Positions 37,317 to 45,912 of a stretch of 64,000 nucleotides of DNA are shown here, in pieces. Below the pieces are notes generated by a model. It made no database searches, was not told where the DNA came from, and saw nothing but the letters and a program-made list of their open reading frames with translations. The DNA comes from Thalassotalea crassostreae (GTDB taxonomy: Bacteria > Pseudomonadota > Gammaproteobacteria > Enterobacterales > Alteromonadaceae): contig NZ_CP017689.1 of the NCBI RefSeq assembly GCF_001831495.1, positions 1 to 64,000 on the forward strand. The letters are read 5' to 3'. The position numbers and the translations under genes are program-made. Numbering within the stretch: the first letter of the stretch is position 1; each line of letters begins with the position of its first letter.

Positions 37317-37572
37317 ACTTTCCAGCCTGGCTCGACCTACTACGTAGTTATCAGTTATTGTGTTATAAATCATACAAATATAACGTTTCGGTATAACTAA
37401 CTATAAAAATCCTATAAAAAAGTATTAGCTAAATTGCACAAATATGTAGTAATCTGTTGTTAGCTCAAAAGTATAACAATAATAAAAAAATACTAATAAA
37501 GAATAAATATTCAAGATAATCGAGCTAATTATGGAAAATCCATAATGTTTCAACAAGAAATATGGGGGGAGC

Positions 37573-37929
37573 ATGGCGAGAAATAATCTCAATAAAATAA
37601 ATATTGCCAATCGCTCAACTGACGAAAATCTAGAGCAGTATTGGCAAGAAAACAAACAAGTTTTTTATCGCTTATTATCTGCATGGATAGTTATGGTTGT
37701 TGGTTGCAGTGTTGTGTCACTGGCATGGTTAGATGTATATCAATTATTTGGAGTGCCGTTAGGTTATTGGCTAACTCATGAAGGTGCGATGTTAGCGACT
37801 TTTGGCTTGGTATGTGTTTATCATCTAAAAATGAAAAAGATAAGATTGAAATATGGTTTTGATAAGCAAAGCCCGGTTCGTCTTACAAAACAAAAGTTAG
37901 CAAGAGAAGCAAAAGGCGATTTTGCTTAA
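37573..37929 (+). CDS. DUF4212-type small subunit of a sodium:solute symporter (orphan)
   Basis: The 118-residue protein looks like the DUF4212 small subunit that normally pairs with a sodium:solute symporter. It starts after a strong ribosome binding site (GGGGGGA). Family-like features are EQYWQENKQVFYRLLSAW, a first membrane helix IVMVVGCSVVSLAWL, FGVPLGYWLTHEGAM and a second helix ending VYHLKMKKIRLKYGF. Its C-terminal tail is basic. The large subunit normally follows directly, but here a terminator comes next, then genes on the other strand, so the partner must be elsewhere or lost. Assignment is from motif memory. Confidence 0.7.
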   Translation: MARNNLNKINIANRSTDENLEQYWQENKQVFYRLLSAWIVMVVGCSVVSLAWLDVYQLFGVPLGYWLTHEGAMLATFGLVCVYHLKMKKIRLKYGFDKQSPVRLTKQKLAREAKGDFA

Positions 37930-37971
37930 ACCGAAGTTTTGAACAACTCATTATTAGAATGAGTAAAAAAA

Positions 37972-38004
37972 AAGGACTTAACATTAATGTGTAAGTCCTT
38001 TTTT
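37972..38004. terminator. Intrinsic terminator after the DUF4212 gene
   Basis: AAGGACTTA and TAAGTCCTT form a 9-bp stem around ACATTAATGTG, with A-rich sequence before and a T-run after. It can serve both the DUF4212 gene and the convergent ydbT-like gene. Confidence 0.85.
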
Positions 38005-38073
38005 ATTGGCTTTAATTTATCAATTGATAACTTTTAGTTTAAATATACTGTGCTGTATGATGATTTAAAATTA

Positions 38074-39753
38074 CTACATCCAACTTTTCTTACTATGCTC
38101 TACTTCATATAGACTTCTATTGATAATTTCATAGCCCATACTTTGCGGCATATAAGGTATCTTTACTGAGCCTGCTGCCAAAATAAAGTTAACTGAACAC
38201 AAGCCTTTACGCTCTAAAAACCAGCTTTGATTAAATTCAGTTTGTTGTACTTTATGAATTGGGAAACAACGATAATCGACCCCTAAACAACCCCTGCGAA
38301 CGTAAATAAAGTTTTCATCAACGGCGTAGCCCCAACGTTTAAATCTCATAAATATCAAACCTGACAGAATGCAGGAAATGATCGCTACCCCTGTAAAACC
38401 GTCATATTGTCCATTATGAATCAATACTGAGCTAGTAATCGCAATAAACGGTAAAAGAAATATAGCCAAGTTTCTATATAGCAAACGCTTCGATACTGAG
38501 TTGAACGTAATTGTTTGCATTTGATTATCTGGGTAAGCATCATTAATTAAATGTTGGCACTCTTTATTAGTAACTGATGGAACAATTATCTTATTGGTTA
38601 GTTGACCTGGTTGTGCATGCTCTAATCCGGAGTTGATCTGTTCAAATCGAAGATTGATGCGTCTAAGCAATACATCTAACCAATCCTGTTGGCGTACAAT
38701 CATCTGTAAGCGAGATAATCGCATAGTAACTTCATTGCGAGTAAATAAACCACTACGTCGGATATATTTGTCGCCGCTGCGACTTAACCTAAAATCATGA
38801 AAAGAAATTATTGATCCAAGTATCGAAAATATCGCCATTGGTATCATGATAATTAAGAATGCAGTGATAAACGTTGAAACGATTTGCCAGACTGACATGG
38901 TCGAGAATTCAAAGTACTGGCCCAGATTAACGTTGAAAAACATCAACCACTGTCCAACTTTTTTACTAATGGGTTCAATAAACGGGGCAAGACCAGCAAC
39001 GAAAATCCACACTCGATTGTTAGTAAGACCATGGATCACCAAATCATCTAGGTTTCGAGTATCTAAGGTTATTTCCTCATCACTAATGTTCATCTCTTGA
39101 GCATTATCGAGGCTGTCAATGTGGTCGTCGTTATGTTTTGTATCTGACAAGTTGGACGAAAGTATTTCTGCCTTGAGTTTTTCGGCAAAAGACTTTTTAA
39201 GAGCGACAACCTTAGCCTCTTGTTTTGCCGTACCTGCAGTGTCTAGTTGTAAACAGGCATATGAAAACGGTCGATAATAAAACGGTTCGGTCAACTCAAC
39301 GTTCTGTATACGAGAGAAAGGTAAATCGATGTACTTCTTTTGAAAAACACCGGACCTGATTTCAATCTTTTTGTCAGTAAGTCGATATTGGAAAAAGTAA
39401 TAACTAAGCAAAGAGAATAACGTACTCAAACCTATCACGCCGTACAATGCCGGATAAGCCACATCTGGATTTTCTTGTAGCTTTTGATAAAACACCAATA
39501 GCGCGGGAGCAACGTATATGATGTTGCCAAAGATATTCTTAAAGAACATTAATAGGAAATAAACCAATGCTATAGGCGATATTCGTTGCCATTGATGAGT
39601 TTCTTTAACTTCGTCTTCTACGTTAACCTCACCTTCAAAGTCACCTCCAAGATCGTCGATATCGTTGTTAGTATTGTTACTTGGAGAATCATCTAGGCCT
39701 ATGGTTAGTGCAGGCTGAGGTTGTTTTTCAGCATCGCTACCAATGTTAGTCAT
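38074..39753 (-). CDS. YdbT-like membrane protein with bacterial PH domains
   Basis: This is a large PH_2-domain (YdbT/YdbS type) membrane protein of unknown function. ATG 39753 gives 559 residues and an 8-bp overlap (ATGACTAA) with the preceding gene; in-frame ATG 39765 and TTG 39777 are alternatives. Several pairs of hydrophobic helices alternate with PH-like segments: YRLTDKKIEIRSGVFQKKYIDLPFSRIQNVEL, then LSRSGDKYIRRSGLFTRNEVTMRLSRLQMIVRQQ, then YAVDENFIYVRRGCLGVDYRCFPIHKVQQTEF. This suggests three PH_2 repeats. An acidic stretch is present near the N-terminus. B. subtilis YdbST protect against certain antimicrobials; whether this holds here is unknown. Confidence 0.8.
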   Translation of the reverse strand: MTNIGSDAEKQPQPALTIGLDDSPSNNTNNDIDDLGGDFEGEVNVEDEVKETHQWQRISPIALVYFLLMFFKNIFGNIIYVAPALLVFYQKLQENPDVAYPALYGVIGLSTLFSLLSYYFFQYRLTDKKIEIRSGVFQKKYIDLPFSRIQNVELTEPFYYRPFSYACLQLDTAGTAKQEAKVVALKKSFAEKLKAEILSSNLSDTKHNDDHIDSLDNAQEMNISDEEITLDTRNLDDLVIHGLTNNRVWIFVAGLAPFIEPISKKVGQWLMFFNVNLGQYFEFSTMSVWQIVSTFITAFLIIMIPMAIFSILGSIISFHDFRLSRSGDKYIRRSGLFTRNEVTMRLSRLQMIVRQQDWLDVLLRRINLRFEQINSGLEHAQPGQLTNKIIVPSVTNKECQHLINDAYPDNQMQTITFNSVSKRLLYRNLAIFLLPFIAITSSVLIHNGQYDGFTGVAIISCILSGLIFMRFKRWGYAVDENFIYVRRGCLGVDYRCFPIHKVQQTEFNQSWFLERKGLCSVNFILAAGSVKIPYMPQSMGYEIINRSLYEVEHSKKSWM

Positions 39754-40321
39754 GCTGCTTAACATCCTTGTGTTCAAGAATAAATTGACGAATGTGTTCG
39801 GCTAACTCAAATTCAAGGCCAGGAATCTCGAAGGTATGAAGCGCACCACCGGCACTAAACACCTGCAATGTGGCAAGTCCAACCTTTCTTTCCACCGGAC
39901 CTCGCTTTAACTCAACATGTTGTACACGCAATATTGGTTGACTGATTGTTTTTTGGAAAAATAGTCCTGATTGATAGCTTACGTCTTCTTCGCGCAGCAC
40001 ATACTTTTTTAACGGATCGGCAAAGTTGACGTATAAGGTAAGTAACAATCCTATTGTTGCCGAGGCATACAAAACGACGGTTAAAAAGATCACCAAACCA
40101 TTGGGTAAATCAAGCCAAGGCTGATGAACCATCGCAGCGATTATTAATACTATAATTAAGGTACTAACTAAATGTACTAATCGGTGAGTTGGCGCGTACT
40201 TTATTGATAGTGGTTCAAACGTTAAGTTTTCAAGTGCAGGAAGCTCGTCACTGAGAATAGCTTTATTAGAAAAGGTAGAAATACCAGCTGTGTCGGTGAT
40301 AGTCGGCTGTGAAGAAGTCAT
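39746..40321 (-). CDS. YdbS-like PH-domain membrane protein
   Basis: The 191-residue protein is the small partner of the YdbT-like gene. It has a polar N-terminus, two membrane helices (LVHLVSTLIIVLIIAAMVH and GLVIFLTVVLYASATIGLLLTLYV), then one PH_2 domain: YVLREEDVSYQSGLFFQKTISQPILRVQHVELKRGPVERKVGLATLQVFSAGG-type sequence ending in an amphipathic tail. The two genes overlap and must be cotranslated. Function is unknown; a membrane complex of the two is likely by analogy with other YdbS/YdbT pairs. Confidence 0.8.
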   Translation of the reverse strand: MTSSQPTITDTAGISTFSNKAILSDELPALENLTFEPLSIKYAPTHRLVHLVSTLIIVLIIAAMVHQPWLDLPNGLVIFLTVVLYASATIGLLLTLYVNFADPLKKYVLREEDVSYQSGLFFQKTISQPILRVQHVELKRGPVERKVGLATLQVFSAGGALHTFEIPGLEFELAEHIRQFILEHKDVKQHD

Positions 40322-40614
40322 ATACTAATTATTATTGTGATTGATGAGCTTTAGCTTATCCTGAAATTTCGCATCGGTAAAATAAAGTTTTGTAAGTTAA
40401 TATAAATTTTTCATGTACTTAAAAGCTATACATTATAGGGTGGTTAAGTTAGTATTTTTTATACAATTTAAGAAATACAATTACTCTAGTGTAGTAAATT
40501 TCTATGATGTTGCTTTTAACACTGGTTATTCCTAGTCATTTTAACCACCCTAACTATGTTAATTCCAACGACATTACTCCAATGAGATTCTTCAACAATA
40601 AAATAATAAAACTT

Positions 40615-41250
40615 ATGACCAAAACATTTCAGAACTACCTTATTTATTTGCTGGCATTTACCAGTGGCTTTTCCATCATGGGCGTCGAGTTACTTGCCGG
40701 CCGAATTTTAGCGCCATACTTTGGCTCAAGTGTTCATGTTTGGGGCAGTATTATTACCGTCTTCATGTTAGCGCTGTCGTTTGGTTACTTAATTGGCGGC
40801 AGAATTTCAGTATTAGCACCATCGCTTAAACGTTATGGTTTTATCTTCTTATTTGCTGGGGCTACTTTATTACCTTTAACGTATTTTGGTATCGATATTC
40901 TCGAGTGGGTTTTTATCCATATCGAAGATAGTCGCTATGGCTCGTTAATTGGTTCAGCATTACTGTTCTTTATTCCAACTATAATTTTGGGCATGATTTC
41001 GCCATATTCAGTGCGCCTTTTAGTGCGTAGTGAACATGAGAGTGGTCAAGTTGCTGGTGTACTTTATTTTGTATCAACCTTAGGCTCAGCTATGGGCACA
41101 TTAGCGACTTCATTCTACTTTGTGCTGTGGTTTGAAGTGAACCAAATTATTATCAGTTTCTGCCTGATCTTAATTTTGCTTGGGATGACATCAATAATGG
41201 TTAACCAATTAGAGGGTAAAAGTAATGCCATACTTGAACAAAATAGCTAA
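40615..41250 (+). CDS. Membrane component of a split spermidine-synthase-like system
   Basis: The protein resembles the N-terminal membrane half of fused spermidine synthase-like proteins. I chose ATG 40615 (211 residues), just before the first helix; ATGs at 40504, 40507 and 40582 would add up to 37 polar residues, and none has a clear ribosome binding site. Six or seven hydrophobic segments are seen, with the motif SGFSIMGVELLAGRILAPYFGSSVHVWGSII typical of these fusions, then LSFGYLIGGRIS and PYSVRLLV. It overlaps the following synthase-like gene by 26 bp in another frame. Confidence 0.72.
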   Translation: MTKTFQNYLIYLLAFTSGFSIMGVELLAGRILAPYFGSSVHVWGSIITVFMLALSFGYLIGGRISVLAPSLKRYGFIFLFAGATLLPLTYFGIDILEWVFIHIEDSRYGSLIGSALLFFIPTIILGMISPYSVRLLVRSEHESGQVAGVLYFVSTLGSAMGTLATSFYFVLWFEVNQIIISFCLILILLGMTSIMVNQLEGKSNAILEQNS

Positions 41251-42115
41251 TTTAGCATTACTTATTTCTATTGTGTTCTGCAGCACTGCGCAGGCGAAAG
41301 CAAAAATAATTAAAGAGCAACGTTCACTTTATCGCAATATCTTCGTTGAAGATGATGGAGATATTCGCTGTTTAAAGTTTTCGGTAAAACGACGCACTAG
41401 TAGTCAATCTTGTATCAATAAAAAGTATCCGAACAAGATGGTATTTAACTACACCAAGTTTGCTTTATCATCATTGATATTTTACCCACAACCTAAGCGC
41501 GTACTTATTATTGGCTTGGGCGGCGGTACATTGAGCAATAGTTTGTTGCAATTGTATCCTGAGATCAAAATTGACAATGTAGAAATCGATCAAGCAGTGG
41601 TCGATGTAGCCAGGGATTATTTTGATTTTAAAGAAACGGACAACGTAAAAACCTACATGCAAGATGGGCGGATATTTATCAAGCGAGCGTTGATGAGAAA
41701 GGATAAATACGATGTCGTTATTCTTGATGCATTTAATGGTGAATATATCCCTGAACACCTAATGACTAAAGAGTTTCTAGAAGAGACTAAAGGTTTGTTA
41801 ACAGAGCAGGGCATTGTAGTAGCAAATACCTTCTCTTCGAGTGAGCTTTATCACTATGAAAGCGCAACTTATCGTGAAGTGTTTGGTGATTTCTATACCA
41901 TTAATAAAAGCAAAACTGGCAATAGAGTGATTATCGCCTCGAATGAAGAGGTAAAACCAGAACTGCTTAGTCAAGGTGTAGAGTTGCTGCAAAAGCCACT
42001 TGCAGAATATGATGTTGATTTAGAAAAAACAGTAGGTTACTTAATGAAAGAAACTGAGTTGCCTCGTAAATACCGAGTGTTAACTGATCAGTATTCACCT
42101 GCGAATTTATTATAA
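41225..42115 (+). CDS. Spermidine-synthase-like enzyme with an N-terminal signal sequence
   Basis: The 296-residue protein has a polyamine synthase / methyltransferase fold: VLIIGLGGGTLSNSLLQLYP (nucleotide loop), DNVEIDQAVVDVARDYF, and YDVVILDAFNGEYIPEHLMT. It is unusual in starting with a hydrophobic leader, MPYLNKIANLALLISIVFC, ending in STAQAKA, that looks like a signal peptide or membrane anchor. It overlaps the membrane gene by 26 bp, so the fused protein known elsewhere appears split here. The substrate is unknown; true spermidine synthases are cytoplasmic, so the leader argues for an export-linked or membrane-bound role. Confidence 0.75.
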   Translation: MPYLNKIANLALLISIVFCSTAQAKAKIIKEQRSLYRNIFVEDDGDIRCLKFSVKRRTSSQSCINKKYPNKMVFNYTKFALSSLIFYPQPKRVLIIGLGGGTLSNSLLQLYPEIKIDNVEIDQAVVDVARDYFDFKETDNVKTYMQDGRIFIKRALMRKDKYDVVILDAFNGEYIPEHLMTKEFLEETKGLLTEQGIVVANTFSSSELYHYESATYREVFGDFYTINKSKTGNRVIIASNEEVKPELLSQGVELLQKPLAEYDVDLEKTVGYLMKETELPRKYRVLTDQYSPANLL

Positions 42116-42129
42116 CGCCGGATTAATCG

Positions 42130-42160
42130 CTTAATGGGGTTCATTGTTAACCCCATTAAG
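42130..42160. terminator. Hairpin between convergent genes
   Basis: CTTAATGGGGTT and AACCCCATTAAG form a perfect 12-bp stem with a 7-nt loop. There is no clear T-run, so it is a probable bidirectional terminator or mRNA-end stabiliser. Confidence 0.6.
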
Positions 42161-42170
42161 TCGCAATCTA

Positions 42171-43064
42171 TTAGAAAGCGAAACCACCGCCTATGCTATA
42201 CACTTCTATTTCTTCACCCTCAAGCTGATAAATTTGAATTTCAGACTTGATGGTGAAATCTCCATAATCATATTTAAAGCCTATGCCGTAAAACATGTCA
42301 GCGCCGGCTTGTTGTGAATCAGAGCTGCCGATTGGACGCACAGTATTATTACCTGATAAGGTTGCATCTAGTTGTCCTTCCTCAATTTGCCAAGCATTGA
42401 GGCCAAGGGTTGCGAAAAACGATGATCGTTCAGTGATTGGCATAAGACCGACAATATTGACCATTAAGGCCGCAGATTCTTCACCTTCGCGAAAGTCAAC
42501 TTCACTCACTTTATTTAAGGCCGATTCTTGCCCTTGCCTGGCGGAATTTAAATCAGCAAAGTCTGCCTCTAAACCAAAGTAAGGATTGAACTGTAAAGAT
42601 TCAATTTGTATTTGTGTTTCGGTTTTGTTTTTTAGAATAAAAATGCTTCGATTGTCTGCTCTGCGGTTGTTAACTTTACCACCAAATTTTGCTGACTCTT
42701 CGATTTCACTCAAATCTGGAATATACACAGAACCAAAGAATTCATTTTGTTGATTTTGTTTTTTACGAAAATCAACAATCTCATTCACAGAAAGTATCTG
42801 TTTTTTGGTTGCTTCATTTATCGCTTTATCAACAGTTCTATCATTTATCTTCAGCGTCTGTTTAGATTTATTATTGGCGGTTTTCTCGGGGGTCGTCGAC
42901 TTCGTATTCTCGCCTGGCACTGCAAACGGCTCTTTCACTACGTCTTCACGGTTTTCCACCGCTTTATCGGTCGACTTAATGCTTTGAGTAGGCGCCCAAA
43001 TGTAATGCCAATACGCTGCGGTACTTGCCAATATAACCAATAGGATGGCTAAAATTTTTTTCAT
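42171..43064 (-). CDS. Unknown exported protein with a beta-barrel-like C-terminus
   Basis: I do not recognise this 297-residue protein. It begins with a basic and hydrophobic leader (MKKILAILLVILASTAAYWHYIW), then about 100 polar residues rich in Lys, Thr, Asn and Glu. The C-terminal half (about 150-297) has alternating polar/hydrophobic strands such as FGLEADFADLNSAR, ALMVNIVGLMPITERSSFFATLGLNAW, MFYGIGFKYDYGDFTIKSEIQIYQL and YSIGGGFAF. The Gly and aromatic pattern and the terminal Phe resemble small outer membrane barrels. The leader lacks a neat cleavage site and could be an anchor, which would conflict with an outer membrane location. Confidence 0.6.
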   Translation of the reverse strand: MKKILAILLVILASTAAYWHYIWAPTQSIKSTDKAVENREDVVKEPFAVPGENTKSTTPEKTANNKSKQTLKINDRTVDKAINEATKKQILSVNEIVDFRKKQNQQNEFFGSVYIPDLSEIEESAKFGGKVNNRRADNRSIFILKNKTETQIQIESLQFNPYFGLEADFADLNSARQGQESALNKVSEVDFREGEESAALMVNIVGLMPITERSSFFATLGLNAWQIEEGQLDATLSGNNTVRPIGSSDSQQAGADMFYGIGFKYDYGDFTIKSEIQIYQLEGEEIEVYSIGGGFAF

Positions 43065-43300
43065 TGATATTCCGAAATCGATTACAACGCTAACAACTAC
43101 AATATGAGTTCGATTTGTAGACAGTAAGTTCAGTTATAAATTGCTAATTGTGATTATTATATGCTGTGAAAACAGACTAGGCTATTGATTTATAGAAGAA
43201 TCGATTAAGCGAATTTTCTAAACAGTGATTGATTGCCAAATGCAACATCATATTCCTTTGCTACACTTGATTTACGACCGATAAAAACAATGGAGTTAAT

Positions 43301-43705
43301 TTGAGCGACAAGTTTTTTGATGATCTACAAAGAGCTGCGAAACATGCCTATGATAATGCCTATGCGCCGTATAGTAACTTTAGTGTTGGCGCCGCTGCTC
43401 TTACCTTTGAGGATAAGATAATAACCGGCTGCAATGTTGAAAACGCATCTTATGGATTAACGGTTTGTGCTGAACGTAATTGTCTAGCTAGTGGCATTGT
43501 TCAAGGTGAACAAAAATTTAGAACTATCGTTATTTATACTGAAACTAGCAAATTGACACCGCCATGCGGTGCTTGTCGCCAAGTCATTTCAGAATTCTTA
43601 GAACCGAACGCTATAGTCTCAGCAACTAATCAACTAGGTGAAAGAGTCGACTGGTCTGTTGCCGAATTACTTCCCGATGCGTTTACGCCAAAAGATTTAG
43701 AATAG
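43301..43705 (+). CDS. cdd: Cytidine deaminase (short tetrameric type)
   Basis: Cdd deaminates cytidine and deoxycytidine to the uridine forms. The 134-residue protein is the short zinc type, like that of Bacillus, not the long dimeric enzyme of E. coli. Substrate block YAPYSNFSVGAA, then GCNVENASYGLTVCAERN and PPCGACRQVISEF, supply the zinc Cys residues and the catalytic Glu. The start codon is TTG, supported by GGAG eight bases upstream and by the family N-terminus. It lies 10 bp before deoA, forming a pyrimidine-salvage pair. Confidence 0.94.
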   Translation: MSDKFFDDLQRAAKHAYDNAYAPYSNFSVGAAALTFEDKIITGCNVENASYGLTVCAERNCLASGIVQGEQKFRTIVIYTETSKLTPPCGACRQVISEFLEPNAIVSATNQLGERVDWSVAELLPDAFTPKDLE

Positions 43706-43715
43706 GTAATTGATT

Positions 43716-45038
43716 ATGATCCTGCCGCAAGAAATTATTCGCTTAAAACGAGATGGAAATGCATTAGACAATGAACAAATGCAGCGTTTTGTCGATGGCT
43801 TGGTTGACGGCAGCTTTAACGATGCTCAGGTTGGCGCGATGGCAATGGCGATTGTTCAACAAGGTATGAGCGTTGAGGAAACTGTGGCCTTAACCTTGCA
43901 AATGATGCATTCAGGGGAAGTTTTATCATGGCCTGAACTTGATGGACCTGTTGTTGATAAACACTCTACCGGTGGGGTCGGCGATAAGGTCAGTTTTATG
44001 CTCGCCGCTATTGTTGCCGCTAATGGTGCTTACGTGCCAATGATCTCAGGTAGAGGGCTAGGGCATACTGGCGGCACAGTGGATAAGTTGGAAAGTATTC
44101 AAGGCTTCGATGTAGAACCGAGCAATGAAAAATTTAGGGCAATTGTAAATGAAGTGGGAATGGCGATCATTGGCCAAACCAGTAATATCGCGCCAGCAGA
44201 CGGCCGTTTATATTCGATTAGAGATATTACTTCAACTGTAGAGTCTATCCCCTTAATCACCGCTTCAATACTGTCGAAAAAATTGTCGGCCGGTCTTAAT
44301 GCATTGGTGATGGATGTTAAAGTTGGCAATGGCGCTATGATGCAAGATATCGAAGCATCAGCTGCGCTTGCTCAAAGCATCGTAAATGTCGCTAATGGTG
44401 CAGGGGTGAATACGCAAGCAATTATCACCGATATGAATCAAGTCTTAGGGTTTAGCGCAGGCAATGCCTTAGAAATAAAAGAAACTCTCGATTACTTAAC
44501 AGGCCAAGCACGCGAGCCAAGGTTACATCAAGTGGTTTCAACCCTTGCCTGTGCGATGCTAATTGATGCCAATATTGCGGCCAACTCTAATGCCGCTCAA
44601 CGCTTAATTGATGACGTGCTTACTAACGGTAAAGCCGCTGAAGTATTTGCCAAAATGGTCAGTGCGATGGGGGGACCGAGTGATCTATTTAGCAAGCCTT
44701 ATCACTACATGCGAACGGCAAACTGTATTCAAGATGTCGTCGCTCAGCAAGATGGATACATTAGTGCGATGCAAACCCGTGATATCGGCATGGCTGTTGT
44801 TGGACTTGGTGGAGGGCGTTTAGCTAATGGTCAGCAAATCGATCATAGTGTCGGCTTTGACCATATCATTCATGTAGGTCGTAAAATATCTAAAGGTGAT
44901 GTATTGGCTCGGGTACACGCAAAATCAGTTGAAGAGGCGAAGCAAGCTGCGGTCATTTATAGCAAAAGTGTAGCCATTAGTGATACTCAAGTTCCCCCAG
45001 GGAAGGTTATCTATCAGACAATAGTAGAGCAAAAATAA
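43716..45038 (+). CDS. deoA: Thymidine phosphorylase DeoA
   Basis: DeoA splits thymidine or deoxyuridine to the base and deoxyribose-1-phosphate. ATG 43716 gives 440 residues, the E. coli length; a TTG six bases upstream is less likely. Conserved blocks are VDKHSTGGVGDKVSFML, YVPMISGRGLGHTGGTVDKLESI, and AKKLS/VMDVKVGNGAMM. It follows cdd closely, so deoxycytidine can be deaminated and then split by neighbours in one operon. Confidence 0.95.
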   Translation: MILPQEIIRLKRDGNALDNEQMQRFVDGLVDGSFNDAQVGAMAMAIVQQGMSVEETVALTLQMMHSGEVLSWPELDGPVVDKHSTGGVGDKVSFMLAAIVAANGAYVPMISGRGLGHTGGTVDKLESIQGFDVEPSNEKFRAIVNEVGMAIIGQTSNIAPADGRLYSIRDITSTVESIPLITASILSKKLSAGLNALVMDVKVGNGAMMQDIEASAALAQSIVNVANGAGVNTQAIITDMNQVLGFSAGNALEIKETLDYLTGQAREPRLHQVVSTLACAMLIDANIAANSNAAQRLIDDVLTNGKAAEVFAKMVSAMGGPSDLFSKPYHYMRTANCIQDVVAQQDGYISAMQTRDIGMAVVGLGGGRLANGQQIDHSVGFDHIIHVGRKISKGDVLARVHAKSVEEAKQAAVIYSKSVAISDTQVPPGKVIYQTIVEQK

Positions 45039-45066
45039 CCTATAGCGACTTAGCATTAGAATAAAT

Positions 45067-45095
45067 TTTAGAAATCCTTTTCTAAATATTTTTTT
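45067..45095 (+). terminator. Weak terminator after deoA
   Basis: TTTAGAAA and TTTCTAAA form an 8-bp AT-rich stem with a 4-nt loop, followed by TATTTTTTT. The low GC content makes this a tentative call. Confidence 0.45.
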
Positions 45096-45119
45096 GACTT
45101 TAATTAGTGTCTAACCAAT

Positions 45120-45758
45120 TTATTTTGCTAGCTTTGCGGCATGTAATAATAGCTCAGGAGCTAATCGAGTTCTAAAGTTCGGGTTTACATATTGAAACTG
45201 TACTAAACCTTTACTGTCAATTACATACACAGCTGGAGCTGGCAACACTAAACGTTCAACACCAGCGGCATTTTTTTGTAGTGGATTCTTTAAATCCATT
45301 TTTGCTAAATATCTATCAGTCACTTTTTGCGATGTAAAAAACGCTAAGCCGAACGCTTGGCTAACTTGGCTATTGTAATCAGATAATAGTTGGTAGCTTA
45401 ATTCTCTGTCGCTAATGCTTTTATTTAGATCAGCGATGTTATCGGTAGAAATTCCAATCAGCTGAAAACCTAAATCTTTTAAGTCTTTTTCAATGGCTTG
45501 CAGTTGTCCCATTTGCGTGTTGCAAAACGGACACCAACCGCCACGATAGAAAAATAATACCGTTGGTTTACCGTTTACGATTTGCGCTAAATCAACAGGC
45601 TTATTGTTTAAGTCGGTCGCTTGTACGCTAGGAACCTTTTGGCCTGGTAACAGTGGCGACACCACTTCTGCTGACTCGGCTATAGGCTTAGCAGCGACTG
45701 CTGCAGTCGAGGTAATTAATAGTAAAATGGTAGAGCAAATTAGTTGCACAGTTTTCAT
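45120..45758 (-). CDS. Exported peroxiredoxin / thioredoxin-fold protein (AhpC/TSA family)
   Basis: This is a probable periplasmic thiol oxidoreductase. The 212-residue protein has a signal peptide, MKTVQLICSTILLLITSTAAVAA. The active site FFYRGGWCPFCNTQMGQL carries a CxxC pair in the AhpC/TSA setting. LIGISTDN and the later VYVIDSKGLVQFQYVNPNF are typical of the fold. It is a single gene facing deoA. Its target (peroxide or protein disulfides) cannot be told. Confidence 0.82.
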   Translation of the reverse strand: MKTVQLICSTILLLITSTAAVAAKPIAESAEVVSPLLPGQKVPSVQATDLNNKPVDLAQIVNGKPTVLFFYRGGWCPFCNTQMGQLQAIEKDLKDLGFQLIGISTDNIADLNKSISDRELSYQLLSDYNSQVSQAFGLAFFTSQKVTDRYLAKMDLKNPLQKNAAGVERLVLPAPAVYVIDSKGLVQFQYVNPNFRTRLAPELLLHAAKLAK

Positions 45759-45912
45759 AAAATTCTCTTATTATTTATTGGCCCATTTGTTGAGACAATT
45801 GATAGTTGTAATACTTCTACAATAGACCTGAAAAGCCAATAATAATTTCGCAAAAGTTTTATATATTCTAAAAAACTAATTCGTCGCTAACTATTTTTCC
45901 CATTAAAGTCGT

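Larger units (their letters stand above)
37186..37347. repeat. 20-bp direct repeat flanking the second 5S tail
   Basis: TGGCTCGACCTACTACGTAG occurs at 37186-37205 and again at 37328-37347. Each copy follows a terminator, and each contains the palindromic GACCTACTACGTAGGTC core (complete only in the first). With the repeated 5S tail this marks a duplicated unit of about 142-152 bp. Confidence 0.85.

Noticed and set aside
43230-43300. AATGCAAC before cdd as a CytR site
   Set aside because: A single half-site-like octamer without a partner or a CRP site is too weak to report.
43710-43715. TTG as the deoA start
   Set aside because: ATG 43716 gives exactly the expected 440 residues and family start.
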